64,000 nt of DNA. It comes from Leishmania infantum JPCM5. Lineage: Eukaryota; Euglenozoa; Kinetoplastea; Trypanosomatida; Trypanosomatidae. The translations under genes and the position numbers were made by a program. Positions 51,701 to 61,503 of the stretch are shown piece by piece. Location: positions 62,001 to 126,000 of the forward strand of contig NC_009394.2 in the NCBI RefSeq assembly GCF_000002875.2, read 5' to 3'. The number at the start of each line of letters is the position of its first letter. Within the stretch, counting starts at the first letter, position 1. A model generated the notes under the pieces. The model was not told the origin of the DNA. It saw only the letters and a list, made by a program, of their open reading frames with translations, and ran no database searches.

Positions 51701-54700
51701 GTAGAGCTCGTGCCGGCCGGCAAGAAGGGGGCGACTGGTGGTGGTGGTGGTGGTGTGGCGCCGTCGAAGGACGCGACCAAGGGAGGCCTCGATGCGGCTG
51801 AAGACGCCGACAGTGACAGCACCCAGAAGATGGATATGGAGGAGGTCGCAGCGCGACGCACCGAGGCCGCCGTGCACGACGCCGTGACCTCTCTCCAGCG
51901 CACGCACCGACGGCAGCTCGCTGCTCTCGTCCAGACATGCAAGATGCAACTTGCCCGGGTGGCGCTGAAACTGCAGAAGCCCTCCACCAGTGCATACACA
52001 GCGCTGCTGCAGGAGGAGCTCTCCTGTGCCCAGCGTGAGCAGCGCGCTGCGTGGATGCGTCTGCAATTCACGCTGAGAAACCTGGGCCCAGACCAGTACG
52101 ACGCAACGCTCGCGGAGCGAGCCTCATCCTCGGCGGCAGCGACGCCGCCTCTCATCTCTCTGCGCGTCACGCCGACGCCAGAACCCGATGCGACGGACAG
52201 CGGTGCAGCTCTCGGTGCTAGCGATGATACGAATATGGTCCCGCTCGGTGCGGTGACGGACCCCAACGTGCGATCCACGGCTGCGAACATCGCGCGGGAG
52301 TACGCGGCGTACGGTTTGCGCATCGCGTACGTGTCCAGCGAGCTCCAACGTGTGGAACAGAGCATGATGGACTCGCCAAGGCACCTGCCAGAGTTCGCGC
52401 CCGCAGCAACGCCTGCCGTTGCGGACACCCCACCGGAGCAGCAGCTGTTCTCCGTTTACCAGGCAGCCAAGGCTCGCGTGCAGGAAACGGTCGACACCTG
52501 CGGGCCAATTCAAGAGTACCTCGAGGCCGTGCAGGCGGAGCTGGCCATTGAGCAGCAGTTCCGCCCCTGGTGTGACGTGAATAGCGCGCAGCTTTTCAGT
52601 GCAGCGAACACGGCGCTCGTGCCGTCCACGCTGTGCATTGGCGCATCCATGTCCGGCTCGGCCGCCGCTTACGACCACACCCTACATAACCCGCACTCCT
52701 CAACGGTGTCCGCGACCACCGACCAGCTGGTGCTGCTGGCGGACGTGGATGCGAGCATGCGTGACGTCGCGGACGTGTATGCCACGATGTTGCGCGCACT
52801 GACGCCGAAGGGCAGCGGAGCTGCTATGAGCATATCCACCACCAGCAGTGGAAGCATCAGCCGCCACCACGCCTCACCCCCGGCCCGCGCCAGCAAGAAG
52901 CGCGACTCCAAGAAAGGTAGGCAGTCCGCAGTCTCACCGACGCAGCCAAAACCGGCAGCGTCGCAGCGCCGATTCGTGGCCAAGGCAGCCGACAAGAGGT
53001 CCAGCGGCTCCCCGGATGAGTCGGAATCGCTTCTGCCTCTTCGCGGCTCGGCTGGGTTCACTGTTGAGGAAGCTCTGGAGGCGCTGCCGATCCAGCCAGA
53101 TGACGTGGCCAGCTATCAGGGTCAGCTAGGGAGCATCTACATCTCCGAAGGAGTGCACAGTGCCGCGCAACAGCGGCTGTACGAGTTCATCCTTCGCGCC
53201 TACCAGCAACACTACATTCATCCGGTGCACATGGCGGCGGTGGAGTCCGCTCTGAGTTTGCCGTTGCCGGGCCACCGCGGCAGCGCCAGCGGAATCTCGA
53301 ATGACGTCTCGAGGGAGTCGTCTGTCTCGGCGAGCGAGGCGCTGGTGGATCTAATGTCGGCTCAGGCGGGTGCCGCGCACGCGCAGCATCGCGAGGTAAT
53401 GGCGCTGCTGGAGCTCATTGCCCCTACGATGACGCAAGCGCTACGCACGCTCACGAAGGGGCTGCAACGAGTGCAACACTTGCTGGATCGCGAGGATGAC
53501 GGTGCGGCCTTCGCTGAGGCCTGCAGCGGAACCGGTCCGCCGTGCACCTCGCCGGTGCTCTTAACCGCCGTGGATGCAGCAGTTCTTGGGTGCGTCGTCG
53601 ATGAGCTGCGGTGGCGGGAGTGGCGGCACTCTCTGCTTCCAAGCAAGAAGGACGGTACGGAATCCTCTGACCCCGCGCCACTTCCGACTGCGGGCGCAGC
53701 ACCTAGCGAGCTGCTTACAGCGCTGATCCTGGCGCGCCGCGGCAGGAGTGGTGGTGGCCGCAGCGCTACCCCTACCACGGACGGTGGTGCTGACCTTGAG
53801 GATGCCCGGACCATTGGGCACTACGCGGCCTTCTGCGCTGCGCGAGAGCGAGCCGCTCGCAACGCTCACTCAAGCCAGGGTTCACCTGTGCCCGGGCCCG
53901 CTGAGTCGCCGTCGTCTGAGGCAGAGGACCTGTTTCACCTGACGGACGCCCCGCCGATGCTGTTGGTGCCGAGCGACGCGAGCGGCATCAGCGCCTTGGC
54001 TGCGACTGGAGGCGACAACGCCGATGTGGGCCTCACGGTTGCCCACGAGCTGGCGGCACTTTTTAGCAAGCGTCGACAGCAGGATGCCCATGGTGACGAC
54101 GACAAGGCCGCAGCCCTGCTCGAGGAGATCTACCTCGACGATGGTGAATACGGCGGAGCGGGCGTGCTTGGCGGAGACTCGAACACGGAGGCGATGCGCA
54201 GTATCCGGCGAGAGCTGGAGTACCTGCAGGCGGCGAAGCAGCAGCGCATGTGGGAACTCATGATGCGGTTCGAGTTGCACAAGGAGCGCTGCGCTGGCAA
54301 AACGGACGGTAGCGGCCGCCTGGAGCCCAAGTTTGGCACTGCCGGTGCGCGCGGTGCCGATGGCCGCGCCTCGTTGCCCTCCGTCGACCCCGACCGTCTC
54401 GGCTTCGAGGTAAAGGCTGGAAGCGCGGCCTGGTACGGGATGGAGGCTGCAAAGCGGGTGCACAACATTCTGCGCCGCCGCGCGCGTCCTGATCAGATCA
54501 TCGTCGGTGGCGGCCCGCACGGCGGCAGCGTCGGCATTGAGCTCAGTCGCCGCACCGCGCAGCCGGGGTCAAGCACGGCAGGCAGCAGTAAGTCGGGCAA
54601 TATCGGCGGTGCCGGGGCTGCCCCTGGCAGTGGTGCGTTGGGCCAGGAGGACGAGGACGAGGGCTACGCACACTCTTCTGCTGAAGAGGAAGCGTTGTTC

Positions 54701-55813
54701 ACCCTTGGTCCTTATGCGTCGCATCAGCGGCCCGCTCGCAGCACTGGGCGGGCTACCCCGTCGACGGTGCGCCTTCCTCCCCTGCGCCAGCATTTGTTGT
54801 CTCGTGCGCAGCAGGGCCGCGACGGTCTCGCCGGCCACGGCGGCAACACCGCGCTGATGGCAGGCGTGGGATACTTGTCGCCACGCGATGTCCTAAGTCT
54901 GAACGCGTACGGGCGCATGGCCCCCGGTGGCGCGTGCGACTACTCAGGCGCCACCGAACCTCTCCACGCCGCCGCTAGCCTTACCGAGCAGGTGCTGGCG
55001 TACCGAGAAGCGCTGATGCGCTCTGCCGGCCGCGTTGTGCCAATGCCGTTCACCACCTACGCCAACGGGGATCCGTACTGCTTGCCACTCTCGACATGGC
55101 CAGCGTCATCGGGGAAGACCGGCGCGGCTGGCAGCGACCGCTACGACCCGCTAGGCCGCCAACTGCCTTCGCCGGTGCCGCTGCCGGATTTGACTGCGTG
55201 GGTGTACGGAGTCCCTGAGGGGTATGCCTCGTCGCTCCTGCAGCAGCAGACCACTGGCTCTCATCAGCCGCAGAACATGGCCCTCTTCATGCCCCGCTAC
55301 GACTGCTCCCCGCTTGCCAAGGTTGAGGGGCGTCAGCGCGCGTGTATGACGTCGGCGATGCCACAGTCACTGAGTCGCGGCCGCAGCTTTCCGGCTGGTG
55401 CCTCCACCTACTCCACGCCCGCTGCCCTTGCTGCGCAGCGACTACAGGCAATGCTCAGCGTGTCCATGTGTGACCCGTCTGTCGCCACAGTTCCCGCCGC
55501 CATGGAAGCCACCACCGCCGGAAGCCGCGGGGCGCTTCCGACGACGCGAGGTCGTGCTTATCCTGTGCACTCGGGGCGGAGCGGCGGGGCTGCGATAGCA
55601 CAGCCGTGCTCACCGGCGCCGCCTTTGACGAAGCGGGCTCTGGCCAGCGCGAGCGCCGTCGACGCCGACGCTGCGCCCTCTTCGGAGACCGACCTAAGAA
55701 CGGCTGGGGAAGGCGAAGTCAGTGAGTCGAACTACGAGTCTTTCGTTTTTGACGAGAAAGACTTGAACCCCCTTGCAGAGACGCTGGGGCCCGCGAAGGG
55801 CAGCTCCTCTTGA
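48767..55813 (+). CDS. Giant coiled-coil protein with receiver-like N-terminal region
   Basis: A 2348-residue protein, not assigned to a named family. Residues about 165-210 (HALVLSANPLSLSVMASQLR, then WRVTQAQTLTEATAILQDYV) look like the first beta-alpha-beta of a response-regulator receiver domain. After a basic/acidic insert of about 110 residues, 325-415 resume it (RLVLVDTF with D333 at the phospho-acceptor position; LLVLLLPNE; GAGCVITPTHQMTMEDAYAV). The usual Asp pair after strand 1 and the lysine of strand 5 are missing, so it would be inactive. Coiled coils follow at about 617-670, 704-727 and 825-845, with shorter helical stretches near 1050-1110 and 1800. Between them are Gly/Ser/Arg-rich disordered segments. 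A large cytoskeletal or flagellar scaffold is the natural guess. The ATG at 48767 is the first after the acceptor. Confidence 0.8.
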   Translation: MLGSRPPRGWAAPPAATIANSSDGATANMGKAYAPSSRVEKTAAGSPLPLPAITSLGSGAASRGGKDLAVHGSDGAVARGPAPPSPTSPSVSVGLQAAKAAVSGGAFSSSAATSTLPLPRSDEEVTQYVLYDGLPQIGPASRRAQKRQSEAYYQFQHRIHERTESAHALVLSANPLSLSVMASQLRMYRWRVTQAQTLTEATAILQDYVIDTARHGYRVRRRAPPPSGQSRYAHGRGRAALKRRAQAELERLSGVKPTAENSAGVSIDGARVGRGVSAAPRHPKDRGASDSRAAEVAGEEEEEELDEAAVEDDAESALPSPPPDTLPRLVLVDTFTHEDLGDIARHVRFVDQEHGLEMLLVLLLPNEAGTMTASMQGAGCVITPTHQMTMEDAYAVGYDLVLAHNMDHLLVDFFTNEFVSSAGRWRNDVRSKAAVGNYMSLRSVLLGGLDTAALQRLIWDDRIDDTGVLELLGAQSLSTQGGAQRYGAATRHLLQQQGTAAEVEAPAKRHGSGASHSSRGGSGESDADLAQSVNESILVTGVPRLRKRPTSVAHFGVRLPAQQCATHEPLSSFSTKRDVFSSVMAQPTGARQLHRRRHCQVSGAEDLECDADNNEDALKHQQRLLQGALETELGRLLAENEGKQAYIDAMQAEVERLQRTVAVLRRHQRGAPSASGDGSNANQISELSESGSMIHLSKQQQIFILKERLEAANGRIVALLRGGRPSGGPPSPRRRGGGRGGGLSRRSRGSSASGGPRSPTQTPSPTAYSAFLTKVTVQEAEQMAALDSDANVSLDQLQLHRQEVIAAANDTAGQAAAGQKQRREREAVNQVIHSLQLELQQLQGRLDDTRPGSSRAEAEGCEGLQARMASRLQSALEVMEAQKVRIRHLEELRQMDQLLHTTFSREGLKGRKKGAGRSTRSTSGVSGGSDEADHEHGSSSFSADEEGDAFASARGTASGRRARQARTKGKKAAKSRFGVELVPAGKKGATGGGGGGVAPSKDATKGGLDAAEDADSDSTQKMDMEEVAARRTEAAVHDAVTSLQRTHRRQLAALVQTCKMQLARVALKLQKPSTSAYTALLQEELSCAQREQRAAWMRLQFTLRNLGPDQYDATLAERASSSAAATPPLISLRVTPTPEPDATDSGAALGASDDTNMVPLGAVTDPNVRSTAANIAREYAAYGLRIAYVSSELQRVEQSMMDSPRHLPEFAPAATPAVADTPPEQQLFSVYQAAKARVQETVDTCGPIQEYLEAVQAELAIEQQFRPWCDVNSAQLFSAANTALVPSTLCIGASMSGSAAAYDHTLHNPHSSTVSATTDQLVLLADVDASMRDVADVYATMLRALTPKGSGAAMSISTTSSGSISRHHASPPARASKKRDSKKGRQSAVSPTQPKPAASQRRFVAKAADKRSSGSPDESESLLPLRGSAGFTVEEALEALPIQPDDVASYQGQLGSIYISEGVHSAAQQRLYEFILRAYQQHYIHPVHMAAVESALSLPLPGHRGSASGISNDVSRESSVSASEALVDLMSAQAGAAHAQHREVMALLELIAPTMTQALRTLTKGLQRVQHLLDREDDGAAFAEACSGTGPPCTSPVLLTAVDAAVLGCVVDELRWREWRHSLLPSKKDGTESSDPAPLPTAGAAPSELLTALILARRGRSGGGRSATPTTDGGADLEDARTIGHYAAFCAARERAARNAHSSQGSPVPGPAESPSSEAEDLFHLTDAPPMLLVPSDASGISALAATGGDNADVGLTVAHELAALFSKRRQQDAHGDDDKAAALLEEIYLDDGEYGGAGVLGGDSNTEAMRSIRRELEYLQAAKQQRMWELMMRFELHKERCAGKTDGSGRLEPKFGTAGARGADGRASLPSVDPDRLGFEVKAGSAAWYGMEAAKRVHNILRRRARPDQIIVGGGPHGGSVGIELSRRTAQPGSSTAGSSKSGNIGGAGAAPGSGALGQEDEDEGYAHSSAEEEALFTLGPYASHQRPARSTGRATPSTVRLPPLRQHLLSRAQQGRDGLAGHGGNTALMAGVGYLSPRDVLSLNAYGRMAPGGACDYSGATEPLHAAASLTEQVLAYREALMRSAGRVVPMPFTTYANGDPYCLPLSTWPASSGKTGAAGSDRYDPLGRQLPSPVPLPDLTAWVYGVPEGYASSLLQQQTTGSHQPQNMALFMPRYDCSPLAKVEGRQRACMTSAMPQSLSRGRSFPAGASTYSTPAALAAQRLQAMLSVSMCDPSVATVPAAMEATTAGSRGALPTTRGRAYPVHSGRSGGAAIAQPCSPAPPLTKRALASASAVDADAAPSSETDLRTAGEGEVSESNYESFVFDEKDLNPLAETLGPAKGSSS

Positions 55814-56940
55814 ACAGGGATGGGTGACGTGGCCGCAAGCGCGCGGAAGAGTGTAGGCGCATGGGGTATACGTGTATGGTTGTGCACGCGTGCAACAAGG
55901 TGCATCGCCGTCATTCTCTTCTTCGTCCCCCTTCCCCCTACCCTCCCCATCGCACAGCCCATCCACACAAGCTTCGATGTACAGCACAGAGACGTCAGCT
56001 GGTCTCTCTCTGTTTTTCTTCGCTTCTGTCGTATGTTGCCGTATGGCTCCCTCCCCCCAGATACCGAGTCTGTTCCGTGCTTTCCCGTTTCTGTGGTGCT
56101 CGGTAGCCTTGGGTTAGGTGCGCGAGCGTGTGCGCTTCGGTCTCCCTCGCGCTGCCACACCGTTGTCTTTTTCTGCTGTTCCCGACCCCACGCTCTCTGT
56201 GTCTGTCTGTCTGCCCTTCACCGCTCTGCGCGATGCGTGGCTGTTACACGTGCATGTAGTGCGAGGAGAAGGGGAATGCGACGTAGAGGCCTCACGGGCA
56301 CGTGAATCGGGTCAACACATCCATGGAGCCGAGCAAGGAAACAGCGAGAAGGCCAGTTCACAAAAAAAAAAACAGCAAAGACCCTAAGAAACACGCATCG
56401 ATGCCACCGACACCCAAGAGGTGTGCGTGTGCGTGTGGGGGTGGGGGGGGGGGGGCAGTGCTGCTCCGTCTTCTTAAGCATGGCTTCTTCTCATAGGTCT
56501 CTACCCCTTCTGTGACACTGCCGCTCTCTCTCTTCCTTTCTTCCCGCCTTTCCGCCACTTCACACGCGCATGCATCGGGGGTGATGGATGCGTGTGTGTG
56601 TGTGCCCTACAATCGAGCACCGGCAGTCACCCTCCTTCTCCACACACACAAACACCTCCACACCTGACCTGCCCTCGACACACTCCCGATTTAGCGCCCA
56701 AACACATACCCATACCGCCTCGCCCTCCCTCTCTCTGCTTGTGTTTTGCGCCTTCCTTGTACGTCTTTTCTAGTACCTTTTCTTATTGTTATATACTTGA
56801 GAGAGAACACCTGACATTGCGCCTTCTCCCGCCGCCCTCGTCCACGCACAGCCTCCCATTAGGAATACGCGCTCGAGTCGCTGACGTCCTCATTGTCCTT
56901 CTTGCGGCCTTCCCTTGCTTGCTGTTCCGATCCGCGCGAA
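55814..56940 (+). other. Intergenic spacer and 5'UTR of isocitrate dehydrogenase
   Basis: No gene. A G-run (56437-56455) and CA-rich sequence (56641-56654) are present. The probable acceptor is the CT-rich stretch ending CCACGCACAG, with AG at 56850-56851, 89 bases before the ATG. Confidence 0.65.
56437..56455. repeat. Homopolymeric G run (G5-T-G13)
   Basis: Five G, one T, then thirteen G, directly after GT repeats. It could form a G-quadruplex in the transcript. Exact length is uncertain in a draft assembly. Confidence 0.8.
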
Positions 56941-58248
56941 ATGTTCCGCCGTGTTTCGGCTGCTTCGGCGAGCTCGCTCGTCGCCGCACGCTCCTTCTCC
57001 AGCACCAACGTCTACCTGGACAAGCGCATCAAGGTAAAGAATGAGGTGGTAGACATGGACGGCGACGAGATGACGCGCATTATCTGGTCGTTCATCAAGG
57101 AAAAGCTGATCCTGCCCTACGTGGATGTCCCGATCAACTACTTTGACCTCAGCGTGACTAACCGTGACGCGACGAACGACAAGGTCACGGTTGAAGCCGC
57201 CGAAGCGATCAAGAAGTGCAACGTTGGCATCAAGTGCGCCACCATCACCCCCGATGAGGCCCGCGTGAAGGAGTTCAACCTGAAGAAGATGTGGAAGAGC
57301 CCAAACGGTACCATCCGGAACATCCTTGGCGGCACGGTGTTCCGTGAGCCGATCATCGTCTCCAACATCCCACGTATCGTCCCTCAGTGGCACAATCCCA
57401 TCGTGGTCGGCCGCCACGCCTTCGGCGACCAGTACAAGGCGACGGATGCTGTTTTGAAGCCCGGCAAGCTGCAGCTCGTGCACACACCCGCCGACGGCAG
57501 CGCGCCGACAACGCTGGATGTATACGACTTCAAGGGCGAGGGTGTCGGGCTGGCCATGTACAACACGAAGGAGAGCATTGAGGGCTTTGCGAAGAGCTGC
57601 TTCCAGTACGCGTTGATGCGCAAGTACCCACTGGTTTTGACGACGAAGAACACCATCCTGAAGAAGTACGATGGCATGTTCCTGCAGACCTTCCAGCGCA
57701 TGTATGACGAGCAGTACAAGGCCGACTTCGAGAAGGCCGGCATCACGTACAACCACCGCCTCATCGATGACCAGGTGGCGCAGATGATCAAGGGCGAGGG
57801 CGGCTTCGTGTGGGCGTGCAAGAACTACGATGGCGACGTGCAGAGCGACATCGTGGCGCAAGGCTTCGGCTCGCTGGGCCTCATGACATCTGTGCTGATG
57901 TGCCCGGATGGCAAGACAATCGAGGCCGAGGCCGCCCACGGCACGGTGACGCGTCACTACCGCCAGCATCAGCAGGGCAAGGAGACGAGCACGAACTCCG
58001 TCGCCTCCATCTACGCCTGGACGCGCGGTCTCGCCCATCGTGGCAAGCTTGACGGCAACAGCGACCTCGTCAAGTTCTCGGAGACGCTGGAGAGGGTGGT
58101 CGTCAAGGCGATTGAGGATGGCCACATGACGAAGGACCTGGCCCTCTGCGTCTACGGCTCCAGCGGCGTCAAGCGTGAACATTACGAGACGACGGAGCAG
58201 TTCCTCGACAGCGTCGATGCAGCCCTGAAGAAGGCGATGAGCGCGTAA
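56941..58248 (+). CDS. Isocitrate dehydrogenase [NADP], mitochondrial
   Basis: A 435-residue enzyme that converts isocitrate + NADP+ to 2-oxoglutarate + CO2 + NADPH. Residues 1-22 ([20 protein letters not shown]) form a classic mitochondrial presequence. There is no C-terminal SKL-like tripeptide, so it is not the glycosomal isoform. Family landmarks are [11 protein letters not shown] (39-49), the substrate loop KSPNGTIRN (119-127), GTVFREPI (131-138), [13 protein letters not shown] (157-169), [12 protein letters not shown], the signature [19 protein letters not shown] and [20 protein letters not shown], where the His and Arg contact the NADP phosphate. Length matches eukaryotic homodimeric NADP-IDH. 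The start at 56941 begins the presequence; a 16-codon upstream extension has no ATG. A 534-codon antisense open frame covers the gene and is a codon-bias shadow. KKT4 lies next downstream. Confidence 0.97.
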   Translation: MFRRVSAASASSLVAARSFSSTNVYLDKRIKVKNEVVDMDGDEMTRIIWSFIKEKLILPYVDVPINYFDLSVTNRDATNDKVTVEAAEAIKKCNVGIKCATITPDEARVKEFNLKKMWKSPNGTIRNILGGTVFREPIIVSNIPRIVPQWHNPIVVGRHAFGDQYKATDAVLKPGKLQLVHTPADGSAPTTLDVYDFKGEGVGLAMYNTKESIEGFAKSCFQYALMRKYPLVLTTKNTILKKYDGMFLQTFQRMYDEQYKADFEKAGITYNHRLIDDQVAQMIKGEGGFVWACKNYDGDVQSDIVAQGFGSLGLMTSVLMCPDGKTIEAEAAHGTVTRHYRQHQQGKETSTNSVASIYAWTRGLAHRGKLDGNSDLVKFSETLERVVVKAIEDGHMTKDLALCVYGSSGVKREHYETTEQFLDSVDAALKKAMSA

Positions 58249-61200
58249 AGAGGCGGCACAGTGACGGACGAAAGCGCTAGCAAGGAGACCCTGCGGACGT
58301 GAGGAAATACGTGTGCGGGGAGGCGCGCTTGCCAGCGCCGCGCTGTTCCGTCGGCGCATGTCTTCTCCTGTGCGTGTGCGTGCGTGTGCGTGCATTTTGG
58401 TGTGTGTCTCGTAGCATTCAGGACGGCTGCGACCACCTTCTCGTCCGCCCCTGTGCCGGTATGGTGTGCGCCTGTGCGCTTCGCAGGCGCCCAAAACGGT
58501 GCGTGTGGCCAGCCCCGCTCTTTCAAGCTCGCCCTCGCCGTCTGTGCCTTCTCCGCGGCACCAGCACCGCCACCGTCACCTGTGGTACGGCCATCAACGT
58601 CCGTTTTCCGTGCCCTAACGCCGTTCTCCGCTGCTGGCTCGTGGACACATCCCGCAAGCAGTCAGAGACAGCGGGACAGTGGCTGTAAGCGGAGAGCGAG
58701 AGGCGGTAGCGGCGGGAGTCGAGGAGGCGGGAGTCGAGGAGGCGGGAGCTGACTAGCTTCAAGCCGTAGGCGGTGCCAGATGAGGATCCTGCCGATGAGG
58801 TGTGGGCCCGCCCCTCACCATTGAGGTCACCATCAACTATACAGCACACCAAAGAAAAGAGCGTCGTAGCCGTCGCAGCGAAGGCAACGACGAAGAACAG
58901 CTGCGCCTAGTGTGTATACATAAGCTATCTATATCTTTCCCACTAACGTATTTTCCATTGAAGTATTGACGTTTCCCGTTGCTTGCGTGTGTGTGCGGAT
59001 GAGATGTATGCGAACGGCGCACCTCAATGCTGGTAACAGTTTGTCGGCGGCGGCGCGGGGAGGGTGGTGGGGAGTGGCCAGCACCCCATGAATTCGTGGC
59101 GCTCCCTCTTGTGTGTTTCAAATCTCCGCCGGCGAGGACGTGAGAAAGCCGAGATCGCTCATACACGCTGCGGAGCTTTTTTTTACAGACTGAGCAAGTG
59201 GCCGCCGTCCAGAAACACCTCACTGTCTTTTTCTTAGGGTCCAGAGACAGGGCCGCGATGTGCGCGTTCTCATGATCCAGCAATCCACCCCCTCCTTGCC
59301 TGCATGGCCTCTTGGGTCTATCCTCCCCTCTGCTCGCACAGCATGGCAGCTGCAACGCACACGCACGCCCCTCTCGCTCCCTGCACCCTCTCTCTCCCCC
59401 CCTCTTTCTGCAGACGATGCGCCAGCTCAACGGAACGAGTGTTTTAGGCTCATCGCTTCACCAGTCACCACCCTGACAGAGACCACCGCTGTCAAGCATG
59501 CTGGGTGCACCAAGTCCGGCAGCAGGCGAATTCAGACGCCGTCTTGCACTGCGTGAGAGGTGAAGGGCGGACTAGGCAGCAGAGGCACTAGCCGGCCGAA
59601 GATCCTGGCAGCCCTCTCCGCGCCGAGGAGCAGCACAAGCCGCAAGAAATTTCAAAAAACTCGGAAGACAGGGCTGCCCGTCGGGTGGCCCGATGATCGG
59701 CCGTACAAAGAGAAGGCGATGATGAAATTGCTCACAGGGGCGGAAGCTTGCCACGCGGGAAGACGACACGCCACGGAGCTGCATTTTCTTCTGCTAGAGT
59801 GCATGCTGATGCAGCTGTGTTGCACGTGCACACGGGCAGGCACTTAGTCAGCTTGGCTGTCTTGATCATGCGCATACGATGCGCACGACGAGAACACACC
59901 CGGCCGACACATACTTCATCATGTCGGCACACGGACGGTATGTCAGCCCGGGTGTGCAGAAGCAGGGCAGGAGGAAGACGGCGGGGCGGCACTGCTCCCC
60001 CTCCCTTCATCGCCGAACCGGCAAACTCATCCCCTAGCCACACTGGTTCTGCGGTTGCTGTAGAGCCGATGGTGGGTCATTGCCCCCCCTCGCCGCGTGT
60101 AGCCGCACGGATGGAAGACAGCACGAATGACCTCGCTGCCTTCACAGATGCCTCGAGAGCGGGATGACAGGGAAGGAATACGGGAGAGGTGGCATGAAGG
60201 CGATGCCTTGGTGGTGGGGGTGGGCTGGGCGGATCATCTGTGAAGGCGAGACACACCCACGCATGTCGCCAGAGGAGCAGGTAGGGCAACGGATTCGGAG
60301 TCACGGCAGAGGGTCGAAGTGGCACTGCGATGGCCAGGCTCCCCCCGTTGGTCTAGCTCCCCTCCCCACACCTGTGCACAAGCCACACACCAGCGCTGTG
60401 CTGTCGCCGACGTGAATGTCCGTCGTTGTCGATGAAGGCGCATCAAGAAGCGAAGCAAAGAAAACGAGAGAAGTGATAAGCAGGGCATCAGATGTCATCG
60501 CACGTAGCAGTGGTCGCTTCTGGTAGTGGATGTGTGAGCAGCGCAGCAGACGCCTCAGCTGGGGACGTGTGAGGGGGCATCGACGGCGTACAGTGATGTC
60601 CTGACATCAGTGGTGGACCGTACACTGGGTAAACTGCCAGTAGCACTGCTGCCGCCCCATTGGCGCTTCTTCGCTGCCTACCGGTGTTGTTATTGCTGCT
60701 CCCGTTGAAGTGATGACTGTGGCCATGGGCTGCCCCACTTCCCCACGCCCTCCTACCTCTTTCACTTGGACTCACGTCCTGCATCCTCTGCCGTTAACGG
60801 GCTCGTGGGCAAACGCGCGCGGAGTGCGCTGCATGAGCACACCCGCCCGGCTGACACACACACACACAGCGCACGCACCGCTGCTGTTGGCAGCGCCCAA
60901 TCGGTTGACGCCCCCCTCCCCCACACACACTCTCCCCTTCACACCACACACCATATCACCTCCCCCCTTCCCTCCCCCGACCTTACAAGGAAGGGCGAGA
61001 AAGACAGACAGACTGACCGAGGAGGAGGAAGAGCAAGAGAGAGAGAGCGGTACTGAGCACCGACACGAGACGGGAGCGAAAGCCATCTCGACGGCGCGTA
61101 GATTCGATCATACAGAGAGTGTGCCCTCGCCGCGTGCCTTGCTCTCCACGCCGACGCGCGTGTGTAGTTGTGAGGCGTTGACCGAGGAAAGCAGAAATCA

Positions 61201-61503
61201 GTTACCCCCACGCTCTCCCTTGCGCACTCCTTTAAAGTACGTTAGTGACGACGCCAACGTGGTGCTCGCACACGCACCACCACCACCACCGACAAAGGAA
61301 GCAGTCGCCCCAGCTCCTTTCCTTACTTGCACCGCCGCACATACCTGCACACTCAGCGAAGAGTGCCTTCATAAAGCATCGTTCCTTTGCCTGCCTCAGC
61401 ACACATAGATAGAATCTCAAGATACGTATAAAGGGTCGCGGGCAAACTAGAGGAGACGGTCACTGCCACCTTTAGTGCTGTACCAATCCTGCTCAGCCCC
61501 GCC
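58249..61503 (+). other. Large intergenic spacer between IDH and KKT4
   Basis: No intact gene in 3.25 kb. A 15-bp tandem repeat (58711-58750) is present. The block at about 59.55-60.5 kb is less pyrimidine-biased than normal spacers here and may be a decayed retroposon or gene. From about 60.85 kb the sequence is CA/CT-rich. The likely acceptor for KKT4 is CACACTCAG, with AG at 61355-61356, about 147 bases before its ATG. Confidence 0.6.
58711..58750. repeat. 15-bp tandem repeat, about 2.4 copies
   Basis: The unit GGGAGTCGAGGAGGC is repeated perfectly at 58714-58728 and 58729-58743, with a partial third copy. Confidence 0.9.

Noticed and set aside
51454..52428. A 324-codon minus frame inside the giant gene.
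   Set aside because: Shadow of Ala/Ser/Arg-biased codons; opposite to the direction of transcription.
56890..58494. A 534-codon open frame antisense to isocitrate dehydrogenase.
   Set aside because: A mirror of strong GC3 codon bias in IDH; His/Leu/Val-rich with no family motif and on the wrong strand for this cluster.
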